DNA from: CAYFMH01 sp964344775
GTDB taxonomy: Bacteria > Patescibacteriota > Gracilibacteria > UBA4473
Direction: 5' to 3'
NCBI GenBank assembly: GCA_964344775.1
Contig: CAYFOO010000036.1
Location: 1 to 14,239, forward strand
Length of the DNA: 14,239 nt
Within the stretch, counting starts at the first letter, position 1. Every line of letters begins with the position of its first letter. The position numbers and the translations under genes are program-made. Below are positions 12,866-14,239 of the stretch, one piece after another. Under the pieces are notes generated by a model. The model had not been told where the DNA came from and searched no databases. It saw only the letters and a list, made by a program, of their open reading frames with translations.

Positions 12866-12904
12866 GTTCAAACACAGAGTGTGCCTAGATTTTTGTTTAT
12901 TAAA

Positions 12905-14191
12905 ATGTCTAAAGAAAACTGTTTAAATGAGCTCCCTCCCTCTCTCAAAAGTACTCCAAATCATCTTTTTTCTCGGAGAGCTTTTGTGCTTTTAAGTCTC
13001 TTGGCTCCATTAATAGCAATAACAAGTTCAAAACCTGCCGCGGCGGAAGAAACTATGAACTCTAATATTGCTCCAGAAGAAGCTGTTTTAAAACTATCTA
13101 CAGCCACAAAAGAAAGAATAAAAGAAGCTTTTGAGAATGTTTTTGGAGAAACTATAAAACGGCTTGACGACATTTCTTCTTATTTAAGTAGAATTTCTCA
13201 AGAAGATAAAGAAACAGGCCAACATACAGGGGAGGCAAAAGAAGGCCCTTTTGTAAGAATTTTGGAAGGATTGACTGAAGATATTAAAAAAATTAAAAGT
13301 AGAATTAAAGAAGAAAGAAGAAATCAAGAAGCTCCATCGTATGAAGATCCATTGTATTTAGATAACCGGGTTAAAAATATAAAATCAATTTTAGGAGAAT
13401 TACAGGAAAAAGTTCAAAAAATAGGTATTAAAGATAAAGCTTATACAGATGAACCAGAGGAAGTTAATCAAACACAGGTGGATACTTGGAAAGAACAAAA
13501 AGAATTATTGCTTCATTATCTCTTGGTACTAATAGAATCTTTAGATGCCTCGATTGGAAATATTCGACAAATTCGAGAAAATTACAAAAACGAAAAAGAA
13601 GTTATTTTGAATCCCCCTCAGAACTATTTTTCTGATGTACAAGACATTCTTTTGGAAAAGGTGACTGATTTTATTACAAACCATTGGAAAAAAGTAGCTA
13701 TTTCGGCTCTTTTTGCGGTTCCTTTGATTGCTTTTTTGGTGAGAAGAAATACTAACAGAGTAAATGAAGCGATTGGCAAAACGTTGGCAGAAGGAGTAGT
13801 CCCTTGCTTTTTTAAGGTAGATGAAAGTGCTTCATTTACTGTTACAGAATTAGATGAAATCAGAGCCCATTATTTGGAGGCTATTAAGGACCCTGAAAAT
13901 TTAAGAAGCATTTTTTCTTTTTATTTTCAATTCGCTATTGCTGAAGCTGAAAGCAAAGAGAAAGTATATAGAAAAGCAGCGGAAGAATTTAAACAATATT
14001 TAGATAAATATTTTAGAACCGAATGTTTCCGAAGCTATGCAGAAGAATATAACCCGATTTTTAGGCTACAAGAACGAAGAGAATTTAATTTTTGGGATGT
14101 TCCACAATTAGAAGAGGTTATACAAAAAAAAGCAGCCTCTGCAATTTTAGATGCTGCTAAAGATCGAAGAAATTTTCAAAGCCTTTTTTAA
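12905..14191 (+). CDS. Exported coiled-coil membrane protein with Tat-like signal, unknown function
   Basis: I do not recognise this 428-aa protein. The N-terminus carries SRRAFVLLSLLAPLIAIT (23-40), a twin-arginine-like motif followed by a hydrophobic stretch and a possible cleavage site after PAAA (47). Residues about 60-235 are charged, heptad-like helices, probably coiled coils. A second hydrophobic segment (about 264-281, VAISALFAVPLIAFLVRR) is followed by a charged helical domain (about 283-428). The Arg-rich end of this segment suggests the C-terminal domain is inside and the coiled-coil domain outside. I start at MSKENCLN, downstream of the consensus promoter. The frame is open further upstream, but that part overlaps the Wzz-like gene and precedes the promoter. 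The gene is more AT-rich than the Wzz-like gene next to it. It could be a surface or division-related structural protein. Confidence 0.75.
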   Translation: MSKENCLNELPPSLKSTPNHLFSRRAFVLLSLLAPLIAITSSKPAAAEETMNSNIAPEEAVLKLSTATKERIKEAFENVFGETIKRLDDISSYLSRISQEDKETGQHTGEAKEGPFVRILEGLTEDIKKIKSRIKEERRNQEAPSYEDPLYLDNRVKNIKSILGELQEKVQKIGIKDKAYTDEPEEVNQTQVDTWKEQKELLLHYLLVLIESLDASIGNIRQIRENYKNEKEVILNPPQNYFSDVQDILLEKVTDFITNHWKKVAISALFAVPLIAFLVRRNTNRVNEAIGKTLAEGVVPCFFKVDESASFTVTELDEIRAHYLEAIKDPENLRSIFSFYFQFAIAEAESKEKVYRKAAEEFKQYLDKYFRTECFRSYAEEYNPIFRLQERREFNFWDVPQLEEVIQKKAASAILDAAKDRRNFQSLF

Positions 14192-14239
14192 GGAAACTCT
14201 GCAAAACTGATTAAAAGCTGGTAAAATTGAGAAAATTTA
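14192..14239. other. Window end, no feature
   Basis: 48 AT-rich bases after the last stop. No terminator hairpin or gene start is visible before the window ends. Confidence 0.4.

Noticed and set aside
12425..12904. Upstream in-frame extension of the coiled-coil protein gene
   Set aside because: It overlaps the well-supported Wzz-like gene on the other strand and precedes the consensus promoter at 12837-12865. The signal sequence only makes sense near the start at 12905.

Overview
The window looks like chromosomal DNA from a small-genome bacterium, most likely of the Candidate Phyla Radiation (Patescibacteria). The reasons are the mix of genes (rplJ-rplL cut off from rplKA and rpoBC, a bacterial Elp3, a lone PurM-like protein), compact layout, AT-rich gaps and start codons that mostly lack a Shine-Dalgarno sequence. 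TGA is used as a stop (end of the purM-like gene), which argues against the UGA-as-glycine lineages Gracilibacteria and Absconditabacteria. Peregrinibacteria or a related group would fit, but I cannot place it from sequence alone.

Left part (1-6078, all plus strand): a phosphomannomutase/phosphoglucomutase gene; a 540-base gap holding two RNA elements; rplJ (uL10) and rplL (bL12) with a strong terminator; elp3 (tRNA wobble-uridine modification); and an NrnA-type DHH phosphoesterase with its own consensus promoter. The first RNA element (about 1629-1838) has its own promoter, a three-hairpin junction closed by a long-range stem, and a terminator. I do not recognise it, and it is the best candidate here for something undescribed. 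The second (about 1915-2050) matches the ribosomal protein L10 leader as I remember it and ends in an intrinsic terminator ahead of rplJ, which implies attenuation by L10.

Middle part (6079-7621): a small membrane-anchored acidic protein on the minus strand, a repeat region with two diverged tandem hairpin units whose stems differ by compensatory changes, an elongator-type tRNA-Met(CAT), a 79-aa unknown protein, and a short ribosome hibernation factor on the minus strand.

Right part (7622-14239): a minus-strand run of a purM-like gene, a CorA-like membrane protein directly behind a Na+/Ca2+-exchanger-family gene, a CPBP-like membrane protein with QQ where the catalytic EE would be, and a Wzz-like chain-length/kinase-modulator protein. 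Divergent from the last is a plus-strand gene for a coiled-coil membrane protein with a twin-arginine-like signal sequence and a consensus promoter. Perfect or nested palindromes occur at three places, one of them in frame inside elp3. No CRISPR array, transposase, integrase or rRNA gene was seen.
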